64,000 nt of DNA from Phycisphaeraceae bacterium. Its GTDB lineage: Bacteria > Planctomycetota > Phycisphaerae > Phycisphaerales > UBA1924. The notes below the pieces were generated by a model, which was not told the DNA's origin, did not search any database, and was given only the letters and a program-made list of their open reading frames with translations. How positions within the stretch are numbered: position 1 is the first letter of the stretch; every line of letters begins with the position of its first letter. The DNA lies in contig RECQ01000046.1 in the NCBI GenBank assembly GCA_007693965.1, forward strand, positions 62,001 to 126,000, written 5' to 3'. Of this stretch, positions 16,758 to 25,131 are shown piece after piece. The position numbers were made by a program, and so were the translations under genes.

Positions 16758-18536
16758 TCAGTCGGATCCGGTTGCGCCCCAGTTGCCGAGAAGGATGGCC
16801 AGATCCGCCGAGCCCACGCTTCCGTCGCCGTTGAGATCCGCCGGGCAGGGATCGGGCTCGGGCGGACACAGGCCCCAACTGCCGAGGAGGATGGCGAGGT
16901 CCTGCGCGTTCACGACGCCGTCACCGTTGAGATCGCCGGGGATGCTTGCGTCCACCGGGCAGCCCTGAAGTCTGGCGATGAATGAGTCGCCGGCGGTGGA
17001 GACGGTGAAGCCGCCACCGGCGTACAAGGATGGGGCCGCGCCGGAGCCATCGTCATAGACCGCCAGGGCATTGACTGTCGAGTTCATTCCACTTCCCAGA
17101 GACGACCACAACTCGCCGTCCCATTTCGCAAGGCGATTGGCGCTCTCGCCGCCGGCGGTGGTGAACGAGCCGCCGATGTAGAGCGCAGGGCCGTCGCCGT
17201 CGTCAAAAACCGTCAGGGCGTGGACGGCGCTGGGGAGACCACCATCGACTCCGCCATCGAGCGCCGACCACGATACTCCATCCCATTTCGCAATGTGCCT
17301 GACAAACTCGTCGTCGATATCACCGAAATGGCCGCCTGCGTACAGGGCCGGACCATCGCCCGAGCCGTCATCGAAGACCGTCAGGGTCGCAATGTATGGA
17401 TTGTGGTCGAAGAAGCCGGTGCTGGTGTTCAGCCCGCCACCGAGCCCCGACCAGGATGCGCCGTCCCATTTCGCGATGCCCTTGACGGTCTCGCCGCCGG
17501 CTGCGAAGAAACTGCCGCCGGCGTAGAGCGCCGGGCCGGCGCCCGAGCCGTCGTCGAACACCGTGAGGGCGCCAACACCTCCCCCGCCGGAGCCGGAAAT
17601 ACTCCCGCTCACCCCGCCGTCGAGTGACGACCAGTTCTGGCCATCCCATTTCGCGATGTGGTTGACAACAACGCCACCGATGATGGTGAAGCCGCCGCCG
17701 GCGTAGAGAGCCGGGCCGGCGCCCGAGCCATCGTCGAAGACCGCCAGAGCGGAGACTCCGCTGAAGCCGCTCACCCCGCCGCCGACTGGCGACCAGCTCT
17801 GGCCGTCCCATCGCGCGATGCTGTTGACTATCTCACCGCCGGCGGTGGTGAACTCGCCGCCGGCGTAGAGGGCCGGACCCGCGCCCGATCCGTCGTCGAA
17901 GACCGCCAGTGCAAAGACCCACCCGGTCACCCCGCCGCCCAGTGGCGACCATGATTCACCGTCCCACCTGGCGATATGGTTGACCGTCACACCGCCTGCT
18001 GTGGTGAAGGTACCTCCGGCGTACAGGGCCGGGCCTGCGCCCGAGCCGTCGTCGAAGACCGCAAGATCAAAAACAACGCCGTCGACACCAGTCGCGCTAT
18101 CGAATGTCGGAAGCCACGCCGGCTCGCACTCGCCTTCAGCGCTGAGCACGATCACCCCCGCATCCGCTTCAACCTGATGCGGCGCCAGGTCCAGCTTCAC
18201 GCTGCCCACATGGTTCACGCCATCAACGCTGGCGACGGCTGTCACATGTGCATCTGCGCGCGAAGAATCCGGGGCGACCGTAAAGAGCACCCCGCCGTCG
18301 CGGCCGCTCACCCCCCGGCCCCCGGCGGAAGTGACGACGACCGCCCCTTCCACGGGCGCGCCGTCGGCGTTGACCACTCGTGCTGCAATCTCGGTCGCTT
18401 CACGATTTGCGCCCTGCGCTGTAGCGCGGTCGCCGGCGAGGGCGCTCGGTGACAGAACCATCGCGCACGCCGCGGTAGCGGCGGCGATCGGAAGAACAAG
18501 GGCGAAAAGACGGCGCGGTGCGCGGCTTGCTTTCAT
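16758..18536 (-). CDS. Secreted seven-repeat beta-propeller-like protein with dockerin-like tail (paralogue B)
   Basis: A 592-residue protein from the ATG at 18536, preceded by CAGGAGTT. It has a signal peptide (ending near SALA-GDRA), a regulatory-like segment (EIAARVVNADGAPVEGAVVV), then seven repeats of LAVFDDGSGAGPALYAGG.F..AGG....IA.WDG..WSPLGGG. Variable inserts between repeats 3 and 5 are Gly/Ser-rich. It ends in two dockerin-like units, DLNGDGVVNAQDLAILLGSW and DLNGDGSVGSADLAILLGNW. It is clearly a tandem duplicate of the gene at 14463, but the repeat bodies have diverged while the 3' ends remain almost identical in DNA. It is probably a surface or extracellular protein. The function is unknown. 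Confidence 0.85.
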   Translation of the reverse strand: MKASRAPRRLFALVLPIAAATAACAMVLSPSALAGDRATAQGANREATEIAARVVNADGAPVEGAVVVTSAGGRGVSGRDGGVLFTVAPDSSRADAHVTAVASVDGVNHVGSVKLDLAPHQVEADAGVIVLSAEGECEPAWLPTFDSATGVDGVVFDLAVFDDGSGAGPALYAGGTFTTAGGVTVNHIARWDGESWSPLGGGVTGWVFALAVFDDGSGAGPALYAGGEFTTAGGEIVNSIARWDGQSWSPVGGGVSGFSGVSALAVFDDGSGAGPALYAGGGFTIIGGVVVNHIAKWDGQNWSSLDGGVSGSISGSGGGGVGALTVFDDGSGAGPALYAGGSFFAAGGETVKGIAKWDGASWSGLGGGLNTSTGFFDHNPYIATLTVFDDGSGDGPALYAGGHFGDIDDEFVRHIAKWDGVSWSALDGGVDGGLPSAVHALTVFDDGDGPALYIGGSFTTAGGESANRLAKWDGELWSSLGSGMNSTVNALAVYDDGSGAAPSLYAGGGFTVSTAGDSFIARLQGCPVDASIPGDLNGDGVVNAQDLAILLGSWGLCPPEPDPCPADLNGDGSVGSADLAILLGNWGATGSD

Positions 18537-18808
18537 AAGTCAACTCCTGAGAAGACGATGGGCCTCCACGATCCATCCACCACTCCGGGAACGCGGCCCC
18601 GGCGTACTGGTGTACGCACGGACTCTGGGGACGGTTGTATTTCCTTCGTGATTTCACAGGGTTCTTCCGAGAATCTCGCGGCAGAAACCCGCTTCAACCC
18701 CGGTCCCCGGGAGTTTGGGCGTTGTGCGGATTGCCTGCGCCGGACTCCGGGCCCGGGTTCGAGGCTTGGGAAGTGAAGGGTCTGCTTCATACGAGCCGCG
18801 GCGCTTCG

Positions 18809-19189
18809 TCAGCGGGAATCGGACTCGCGCGGCCCCGCATAATGGCAGCGGCTGGCGCATGTCTCGTGCACCACGATCTCGGACAGCAGCGGCAGCGTCG
18901 GCGCCAGGTGGTTCCAGATCCACGCCGCCAGCAACTCGCTGGTGGGGTTCTCGAGGCCCTCGATCTCGTTGAGCAGGTAGTGGTCAAGGCGTTTGCGGAC
19001 GGGCTCGATGGCCTCCTTGATCACGCCGTAGTCGACCAGATAACCATCTTCGGGACGCACATCCCCCTCCACGATCACCTCGACACGGAAGGAATGGCCG
19101 TGCATCCGGCGGCATTTGTGGCCGTCCGGGAACGTGGGGAGAAAGTGGGCGGCCTCAAAGCCGAATGATTTCACGAGACGCACATGCAT
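18809..19189 (-). CDS. queD: 6-carboxy-5,6,7,8-tetrahydropterin synthase (QueD)
   Basis: A 126-residue member of the 6-pyruvoyl-tetrahydropterin synthase family. The zinc-binding histidines are in FGFEAAHFL near residue 15 and in MHGHSF near residue 34, the catalytic Cys is in KCRRMHGHSF, LDHYLLNEI occurs near residue 70, and the substrate-binding PTSE and VHET motifs follow. QueD converts dihydroneopterin triphosphate to carboxytetrahydropterin, the first committed step to preQ0 and queuosine. queE lies on the same strand about 750 bases upstream, and queA is at 42 kb. The ATG at 19189 gives the usual family length. An in-frame extension to 19273 overlaps the leader of the divergent STAS gene. 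Confidence 0.93.
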   Translation of the reverse strand: MHVRLVKSFGFEAAHFLPTFPDGHKCRRMHGHSFRVEVIVEGDVRPEDGYLVDYGVIKEAIEPVRKRLDHYLLNEIEGLENPTSELLAAWIWNHLAPTLPLLSEIVVHETCASRCHYAGPRESDSR

Positions 19190-19294
19190 TCCAGACGATT
19201 CTACACAGATGGCCGGACTACCTTTCGCCCGACGATAGGGAAGTTCCAGCGCCGGGGCGCCGGACGCCCGCATCGCTCCGGGGAGACCAGACTC

Positions 19295-19651
19295 ATGACG
19301 ACGAACATCGCAAATTCACTCTCAATCGAGCCCGCCCGCTCAGGTCGCTGGCTCCGCTTTGACGGCGACCTCAACTTCGCCACCGTAGACGAGGCCCGCC
19401 GCCTGATCGCCCGGGCCCTCGCTGAAGCGAAGGCCGATGTGGTGCTCGACCTGCGCCACGTGGGCCTGCTCACGTCGATGGGGATCGAGCTGCTCATCGA
19501 GGCCAGCCGCCTGGACGGGGCGACCTCGTGCGTGATCCTGCCCAACGGGCGCGTGGAGGAAGTGCTGCGCATCGCGAAGCTGGAGAGCCGCTTCCGCATC
19601 GCCCACAGCGAGGACGAGGCCCTGCGCATGGCGGGCATCGACGGCGACTGA
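19295..19651 (+). CDS. STAS-domain anti-sigma factor antagonist
   Basis: A 118-residue single STAS domain. It shows FDGDLNFATVDEARRLIARA near residue 25, VVLDLRHVGLLTSMGIELLI near residue 55, with the conserved D and S/T-S positions around the phosphorylation site, and CVILPNGRVEEVLRIAKLES near the end. SpoIIAA/RsbV-type proteins bind a kinase/anti-sigma factor in a partner switch. A candidate kinase of that type lies at 60270, too far away to be an operon partner. The ATG at 19295 follows GGGGAGACC. It diverges from queD and is followed by the repeat complex at 19690-19872. Confidence 0.85.
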   Translation: MTTNIANSLSIEPARSGRWLRFDGDLNFATVDEARRLIARALAEAKADVVLDLRHVGLLTSMGIELLIEASRLDGATSCVILPNGRVEEVLRIAKLESRFRIAHSEDEALRMAGIDGD

Positions 19652-19689
19652 GCGACGGGCAGCGCCATTGACTTGGCGCTTCGGGCGTC

Positions 19690-19724
19690 GCGCCCGAGGC
19701 TTCGAGGACTCAGCCTCGGCGTCT
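19690..19724 (+). repeat. REP-like palindromic element, family 1, copy b
   Basis: A 35-base element, GCGCCCGAGGCTTCGAGGA then CTCAGCCTCGGCGTCT, whose CCGAGGCT and AGCCTCGG halves form a hairpin. It is the left flank of the minisatellite at 19747 and is inverted relative to copy c at 19832. Confidence 0.85.
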
Positions 19725-19746
19725 CTCTGAGACTGACGCCGTCCCG

Positions 19747-19830
19747 CAGGTGCTGTCCCACAGGTGTTGTCCCATAGGTGTTGTCCCATAGGTGTTGTCC
19801 CATAGGTGCTGTCCCACAGGTGCTGTCCGA
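19747..19830. repeat. 14-bp minisatellite, six units
   Basis: There are six contiguous 14-base units with consensus YAGGTGYTGTCCCA. The first base (C/T) and the seventh base (C/T) vary, and the last unit ends in CCGA. The array ends at the boundary of REP-like copy c. It lies in the convergent gap between the STAS gene and queE. Confidence 0.92.
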
Positions 19831-19831
19831 C

Positions 19832-19872
19832 AGACGCCGAGGCTGAGGAGTCTTCGACGAAGCCTCGGGCGC
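19832..19872 (-). repeat. REP-like palindromic element, family 1, copy c
   Basis: A 41-base element and the fullest copy. Read on the minus strand it is GCGCCCGAGGCTTCGTCGA followed by AGACTCCTCAGCCTCGGCGTCT. The inner TTCGTCGAA is itself palindromic, so the whole folds into a long hairpin. Confidence 0.85.
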
Positions 19873-19943
19873 CATGCACGCGCGAACGATCCGCGCCGCC
19901 CGGACCGACGAGCATCGGCGCGGACACACTCGTCGAATTCTTC

Positions 19944-20627
19944 TCAAACGCCCCGCATCTGCGCGCCCCAGATGAACTTGTGCAGCTGCGACTGCATCAC
20001 CACCGGCAGGCCGTCGGCGAGGATCCACTCCGCCAGGTCGCGCATGGGCAGGCCCGGCGCCCCTGCGATCTCCAGCCCCGTGGGCTGCTCGTGCACCGGT
20101 GAGAAGAGTACCGCCTTCACGCGCTTCGGCAGCGCATGCCGCTTGACCATTTCGCGCGACCATTCGTAATCCGCGCGGTCGCTGATGACGAACTTCACCT
20201 CGTCTTCGGGGCGCAGGCGTTCGATGTTGTCCCAGTCCATGCGCTCGTGCTCGCCGGAGCCGGGCGTTTTCACATCCATGATGCGGATGACGCGGGCATC
20301 GCATTCGGAGATGTCGCAGGCGCCGCTGGTTTCGATGAGCACTGTTTTCCCGAGGTCGCACAGCCGCGACATCAGATCGTGCACACGCTTCTGCAGCAGC
20401 GGCTCGCCGCCGGTGATCTCGACCAAGTCGCACGGGTGCGAGCAAACCTCTTCCACGATGTCGTCGATCGTGCGGGGCGCCCCCTCGCGGAAGGCGTACT
20501 CTGTGTCGCAGTAGGCGCAGCGCAGGTGGCAGCCGGTGAGGCGCACGAAAACACACGGATGACCCGCCCGGGTGGATTCTCCCTGGATCGAAAAGAAAAC
20601 CTCGTTGATGCGCAGCGTGTCGGACAT
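19944..20627 (-). CDS. queE: 7-carboxy-7-deazaguanine synthase (QueE), radical SAM enzyme
   Basis: A 227-residue radical SAM protein starting MSDTLRINEVFFSIQGES. The cluster-binding motif CHLRCAYC (CX3CX2C) is near residue 31, followed by DTEYAF. The EITGGEPLLQ glycine-rich motif is near residue 70, VLIETSG near residue 95 and DVKTPGSGE near residue 118. QueE rearranges carboxytetrahydropterin to CDG in the preQ0 pathway, after QueD. The ATG at 20627 was chosen because the conserved N-terminus begins there; an open extension to 20804 overlaps the upstream repeat and gene. queC and folE are not in the window. Confidence 0.93.
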   Translation of the reverse strand: MSDTLRINEVFFSIQGESTRAGHPCVFVRLTGCHLRCAYCDTEYAFREGAPRTIDDIVEEVCSHPCDLVEITGGEPLLQKRVHDLMSRLCDLGKTVLIETSGACDISECDARVIRIMDVKTPGSGEHERMDWDNIERLRPEDEVKFVISDRADYEWSREMVKRHALPKRVKAVLFSPVHEQPTGLEIAGAPGLPMRDLAEWILADGLPVVMQSQLHKFIWGAQMRGV

Positions 20628-20748
20628 CGGGGCAACTGTAGTGCCATCGCCGGGTGTCTGGTGGGATGTTCTCGGGACGAATCCGGCGTTTACGGATTCT
20701 TGTAAAGACGGGCGCCTGGGATTGAGTGGTAGCGTGAGTTCCAAACGA

Positions 20749-20782
20749 CGTGGCGGGCCGCAAAGCCGGCCCACCACGGCAC
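20749..20782. repeat. REP-like element, family 2, divergent copy
   Basis: CGTGGCGGGCCGCAAAG then CCGGCCCACCACGGCAC: the outer CGTGGC...CCACGGCAC frame matches the elements at 24986 and 25068, but the stem interior differs. It lies between the TPR gene and queE on the minus strand. Confidence 0.6.
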
Positions 20783-20800
20783 CCGCATCAGGCCCATCGC

Positions 20801-21835
20801 TCACTCGTCCTGCATCAGCCTCGCCAGCATCTTCTCGCCCTCGTCGCTGCCCAGTCGGGCCGCGAGTGACGCGTAGACGGCGGCCACATCGGCGTCGCCG
20901 GCCCGCTCATACCACTTCGCCGCCTCCAGGTGCAGTCCGATGTTCTCTCTGTCGATGGCCGCAGCTTCGGCGTAGAGGTTAGCCGCGTCGGAGGGGCGAC
21001 CCAGCAGCCCGTAGCACAACCCCATCTCCTCCAGCACGTCGGCGCGGGAGAGGACGACATCCTCATCGAGCGCCGACAGCAGGCGCAGGGCGCTCTCGGG
21101 GTCGTTGTCCCGCCGCAGGATCTTCGCCTCGATCACGCGCCACAGAACCGAATCGGGCTCAGCATCGCGGGCCTTGCTGATATACGTCCGCGCCACCGAG
21201 AGCTTGTTGTCATCGAGGGCGATGCCCGCCAGCGAGCCCCAGGCGTGGCCGAGCTGCGGATCGAGCGTGGCGGCGCGGAGGAAGCTGGCCCGGGCGTCGT
21301 CCGTATTGCCGCGGCGGCGCTGGACGTGCCCGAGATAGAGCGGATGCTTGGGGTTCGAGGGCGCCAGTTGCTGGGCCCGCCAGAAATGCTCCTCGGCCTG
21401 TTCATCGAGGCGAATCATGCTGGCGGTTGTGCCCGCGGCGAAGCGGAGTTCGGGGTTGTCGGGGCCGATGGCGACGGCCGCCTCATAGTGCCGGTACGCC
21501 TCGCGGACCTTGGCCTGCGCCAGCAGCGACTCGGCGTAGAGGATCTGGAGCTCCTGATCCTCGGGGTCGGCCTCGATGGCGTCGCGCAGGATGGCCTGGG
21601 CCTGACCCGGCTCGTTCTGGTTCAGGTGCTGGCGGGCCTGCTCCAGGCGGGCGAGCAGATTTCGGTGGTCGATGCCGCCACCGGGCTTCAGGGCGCCCTC
21701 GGCGTGGCGCGGGCCGTCGCCGGATGTGAAGCTCCGCAACAGCAGCGCCAGCGTCAGGACGATGATGACCGCGGGCACAATCGCCGCGGCGGTCAGCAGA
21801 CGACGCTTCAGGATGGCTCTTCGATCGGGCTCCAT
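20801..21835 (-). CDS. Membrane-anchored tetratricopeptide repeat protein
   Basis: A 344-residue protein with a basic N-terminus, one transmembrane helix near residues 14-34 (AAAIVPAVIIVLTLALLLR), then a run of TPR motifs from about residue 60 to the end. Examples are LEQARQHLNQNEPGQAQAIL, YAESLLAQAKVREAYRHYEA and LGHVQRRRGNTDDARASFLR, each with the expected small residues and P-rich turns. TPR proteins act as scaffolds for protein assembly; no catalytic domain is present, and the partner is unknown. It diverges from valS with only 39 bases between the start codons, so both promoters must overlap or one transcript is leaderless. Confidence 0.85.
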   Translation of the reverse strand: MEPDRRAILKRRLLTAAAIVPAVIIVLTLALLLRSFTSGDGPRHAEGALKPGGGIDHRNLLARLEQARQHLNQNEPGQAQAILRDAIEADPEDQELQILYAESLLAQAKVREAYRHYEAAVAIGPDNPELRFAAGTTASMIRLDEQAEEHFWRAQQLAPSNPKHPLYLGHVQRRRGNTDDARASFLRAATLDPQLGHAWGSLAGIALDDNKLSVARTYISKARDAEPDSVLWRVIEAKILRRDNDPESALRLLSALDEDVVLSRADVLEEMGLCYGLLGRPSDAANLYAEAAAIDRENIGLHLEAAKWYERAGDADVAAVYASLAARLGSDEGEKMLARLMQDE

Positions 21836-21874
21836 GGTTCAGGAAGGGTATCGTCCGGATACACTGGAAACTCA

Positions 21875-24800
21875 ATGACACAGGCCGCAAACCAGAAATC
21901 GCCCGTGGCGGGGGACGAGCAGTCCCTGCCCAAGACCTACCAGCCCGAGGCCCACGAGGAGCGGATCCGGGAGCGATGGCTCGCCTCCGGGGCGTTCCAC
22001 GCGGACCCGGCCCGGGTCCTCTCCGGCGAGCGGAAGCCGTACAGCGTGGTCATCCCGCCGCCGAACGTGACGGGGGCGCTGCACCTCGGCCATGCGCTGA
22101 ACAACACGCTGCAGGACATCCTCGTTCGTGCGCACCGGATGATGGGCTTCGAGGCGATGTGGATGCCGGGGGCGGACCACGCGGGCATCGCCACGCAGAC
22201 GGTGGTGGAGAAGCGGCTGATCGAAGAGGGCCACCCGGCGCGGATCAAGTGGAAGCGGGAGGACTTCGTCGCCAAGGTGCAGGACTGGAAGGACGAATAC
22301 GAGGAGCGCATCAAGGGGCAGCTCCTGGCGATGGGCTGCTCGTGCGACTGGGACCGCTGGCGCTTCACGATGGACGAGGTGTGCGCCAGGGCGGTGCGCG
22401 AGGCGTTCTTCCGGCTCTTCCAAGATGGGCTGATCTATCGCGGCAAGCGGCTGGTGAACTGGGACCCGGTGACGCAGACGGCGCTGGCGGATGACGAGGT
22501 GGAGATGGAGGAGGTGGACGGCCACTTCTATTACCTGCGGTATCCGCTGGTGAAGAAGGATGGCTCGGAGCTTTCGGTGACATTGCCCGGCGATGAGACG
22601 ATCAAGCATGTGACCGTCGCCACGACGCGCCCGGAGACGTATCTGGGCGATACGGCGGTGGCTGTGAACCCGAAGGACCCGCGCTGGGAGGCGCTGCAGG
22701 GTGCGGGGGCGCATGTGAAGCTGCCCTTCGTGGGGCGTGTGATTCCGGTGATTGCGGATGACTATGTGGTGATGGCCGCGGCGGACCCGGATGCGCCGGG
22801 GACGGACCCCAAGGCGAAGTTCGCGACCGGGTTCCTGAAGGTGACGCCGGCGCACGATCCGAACGACTGGGAGATCGGGCAGCGGCACACACTCGAAGCG
22901 ATCAACGTGATGGCGCCGGATGCGTCGATCAGCGATCAACACGGCTGGAGCGATGTGAGGGAGGCCGGGCAATGGCTGGGCATGTCGCGCGAGGATGCCC
23001 GCAAAGCGATCGTCACGGCCTTCAAAAAGGACGGATTGCTTGAAGATGTGAAGCCGCATCGCCACAGCGTCGGGCACAGCTATCGCAGCCATGTGCCGAT
23101 CGAGCCCTATCTGAGCGATCAGTGGTATGTGAAGGTGACGGACGATCGGCTGCGCGGATCGGCGCAGCGTGCGGTGGCGAAGGAGCAGCGAACCAGCGAC
23201 ACCCACCCGCCGCGGCCAGGGGAGAAGGGCGACGACGCGATGCGCTTCTTCCCCGAGCGCTACGCGAAGATGTACGAGAGCTGGCACGACAACATCCGCG
23301 ACTGGTGCATCTCCCGGCAGCTCTGGTGGGGGCACCGGATTCCGGTGTGGAGCGCTCCCGAAGGCGATGCGGAAGCGGCTGCGACGCTCAAAGATATTCT
23401 CAAGCGGTTGGACGACCGGATGGACATTCATGTCCGCGGCGGGGCGAAAGATGATGACGCGGAGCAATCGGGCCTGCATGTCTGCATCCGCAGCGACGAT
23501 GACCCCGTGATCCCCGAGCTCGAGTCGGCCGGCTTCGTGCGCGATGCCGATGTCCTCGACACCTGGTTCTCCTCAGCCCTCTGGCCCCTCTCCACGATGG
23601 GCTGGCCCGATCCGGACGCGAACGAGGAGACGAAGGGGCTGATCGACGCCTTCAACCCCACCAGCGTTCTCTCCACAGCCCGCGAAATCATCACGCTGTG
23701 GGTCTCGCGGATGGTGATGTTCAACCGCTACCTCACCGACGACCATCGCGTTCCCTTCCATCACGTCTACATCCACATGGTGGTGCAGGACGGCGAGGGC
23801 AAGCGGATGAGCAAGTCGGCGGGGAACGGTGTGGACCCGCTCGACATCATCCATTCCCACGGCGCCGACGCCATGCGCTTCACGCTGTGCCAGATGGCCA
23901 CGCAGACGCAGGATGTGCGCATGCCGGTGGAGCGCGACCCCGAATCCGGGCGCAACACCTCGCCCAAGTTCGACATCGGCAAGCGCTTCTGCAACAAGCT
24001 GTGGAACGCCGCCCGCTTCACCATGATGATGCTGGGCGAGGCGGAGGACGAGGGAAGCTCCGGCGCGCCCCCATCACCCCCGGAAAACATCGCCGACTAT
24101 TCGCTGGTCGATCGCTGGATGCTCTCGCGCCTCGCCGGCGCGGTGAAGCAGGCGGAGGCGGCTCTGGCCGACTACCAGTTCGCGGCCTATGCGGAGAACA
24201 TCTACGACCTGATGTGGCGCGATTTCTGCGACTGGTATCTCGAAGCGGTCAAGCCCACCATCAAGAAAGACGCCGGGCAGCAGGCGGTGCTGCGGGCGGC
24301 GCTGGGATCGATCCTGCGGCTGCTGCACCCGGTGTGCCCCTTCGTCACCGAGGCGGTCGCCGAATCGTTCCAGCCGCTGGCTCGCCGCGGCGCTCCGGCG
24401 CCGGGCGTGGAGCTCGGGGATTTCGAGATGCTCTGCACAGCGCCGTGGCCGGTCGTCGATGCGTCGCTGCACAGCGAGAACGTCGAAGCGCGCTTCGAGC
24501 GGCTGCGCGAGCTGGTGTCGATGATCCGCGATGTGCGCGAACGGCAGCAGGTCCCGCCGCGAAGACGCGTGACGCTGCACGTCGAGAAGGCGCTGGCGCA
24601 GGAGATCGCCGAGGCCGGCGGCATGGTCGAGACGCTGGCGGGGCTGGAGAAGGTCGAAACCGGCGGCGATCCCGAGCGCGCCAGCGCCTTCCGTTTCCAG
24701 GGCGCCGAGTGCCGCCTGAGCGGCCTGGTGGACGAGGCCGATGCGGGCGCCGCGCAGGATGCGGAGCGCGAGCGGCTGCAGAAGCGCATCGAGGATCTGG

Positions 24801-24952
24801 ACAAGTCCATCAGCGTGATGGAGAAGCGCCTCGGCAACCCCGGCTACGTCGACAAAGCGCCGGCGCAGCTGGTGGAGCAGTCGAAATCGCAGCTCGCGGC
24901 CCAGAAGTCGGAGCGCGAGGCGGCGGCGGCGAGTCTGGAGAAGCTCAAGTGA
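21875..24952 (+). CDS. valS: Valyl-tRNA synthetase
   Basis: A 1025-residue class I synthetase that charges tRNA-Val. The HIGH motif appears as VTGALHLGHALN near residue 70 and the KMSKS loop as KRMSKSAG near residue 645. The editing domain carries TTRPETYLGDTAVAVNP, and WCISRQLWWGHRIPVW marks the junction back to the catalytic core. The C-terminal 60 residues form the ValRS coiled coil (LQKRIEDLDKSISVMEKRLG). The start is set at the ATG at 21875 (MTQAANQKSP); a frame open far upstream is only the shadow of the divergent TPR gene. The length is normal to slightly long for the family. Confidence 0.97.
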   Translation: MTQAANQKSPVAGDEQSLPKTYQPEAHEERIRERWLASGAFHADPARVLSGERKPYSVVIPPPNVTGALHLGHALNNTLQDILVRAHRMMGFEAMWMPGADHAGIATQTVVEKRLIEEGHPARIKWKREDFVAKVQDWKDEYEERIKGQLLAMGCSCDWDRWRFTMDEVCARAVREAFFRLFQDGLIYRGKRLVNWDPVTQTALADDEVEMEEVDGHFYYLRYPLVKKDGSELSVTLPGDETIKHVTVATTRPETYLGDTAVAVNPKDPRWEALQGAGAHVKLPFVGRVIPVIADDYVVMAAADPDAPGTDPKAKFATGFLKVTPAHDPNDWEIGQRHTLEAINVMAPDASISDQHGWSDVREAGQWLGMSREDARKAIVTAFKKDGLLEDVKPHRHSVGHSYRSHVPIEPYLSDQWYVKVTDDRLRGSAQRAVAKEQRTSDTHPPRPGEKGDDAMRFFPERYAKMYESWHDNIRDWCISRQLWWGHRIPVWSAPEGDAEAAATLKDILKRLDDRMDIHVRGGAKDDDAEQSGLHVCIRSDDDPVIPELESAGFVRDADVLDTWFSSALWPLSTMGWPDPDANEETKGLIDAFNPTSVLSTAREIITLWVSRMVMFNRYLTDDHRVPFHHVYIHMVVQDGEGKRMSKSAGNGVDPLDIIHSHGADAMRFTLCQMATQTQDVRMPVERDPESGRNTSPKFDIGKRFCNKLWNAARFTMMMLGEAEDEGSSGAPPSPPENIADYSLVDRWMLSRLAGAVKQAEAALADYQFAAYAENIYDLMWRDFCDWYLEAVKPTIKKDAGQQAVLRAALGSILRLLHPVCPFVTEAVAESFQPLARRGAPAPGVELGDFEMLCTAPWPVVDASLHSENVEARFERLRELVSMIRDVRERQQVPPRRRVTLHVEKALAQEIAEAGGMVETLAGLEKVETGGDPERASAFRFQGAECRLSGLVDEADAGAAQDAERERLQKRIEDLDKSISVMEKRLGNPGYVDKAPAQLVEQSKSQLAAQKSEREAAAASLEKLK

Positions 24953-24985
24953 GGCGGGCGGTGGGCGCCGTGGTTAAGTATGTGG

Positions 24986-25020
24986 GCGCCGTGGTAAAGC
25001 CGTCCGCGGCTTTGCCACGC
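24986..25020 (+). repeat. REP-like element, family 2, copy x
   Basis: GCGCCGTGGTAAAGCCGTCC then GCGGCTTTGCCACGC: the halves GTGG.AAAGCCG and CGGCTTT.CCAC pair into a hairpin. Its reverse complement matches the element at 25068 with about four differences over 35 bases. A further partial left end (GTGGGCGCCGTGGTTAA) precedes it at 24961. Confidence 0.85.
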
Positions 25021-25067
25021 GTATGCAAGTTCACGCCCCGATTTCCTATCCAGCGAACGCAACCGTG

Positions 25068-25102
25068 GCGTGGCAAAGCCGAAGACGGCTTTACCACGGC
25101 AC
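25068..25102 (-). repeat. REP-like element, family 2, copy y
   Basis: GCGTGGCAAAGCCGAAGA then CGGCTTTACCACGGCAC is an inverted copy of the element at 24986, separated from it by 47 bases. The pair together could form a large cruciform between valS and the lipoprotein gene. Confidence 0.85.
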
Positions 25103-25131
25103 CCAGCGCCACCATTTCCAAGAAGGGCGCC

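Noticed and set aside
19747-19830. CRISPR array
   Set aside because: The units are 14 bases with no spacers, and no cas genes are present.
19340-19927. Minus-strand frame that translates the 14-bp minisatellite as a periodic GQHLWD-type peptide
   Set aside because: The periodic peptide follows directly from the DNA repeat (14 bases times 3), the frame also runs antisense through the STAS gene, and there is no start signal.
21872-23479. Minus-strand frame of 535 codons inside valS
   Set aside because: It is the antisense shadow of the conserved ValRS sequence, rich in R, H and P with no domain.
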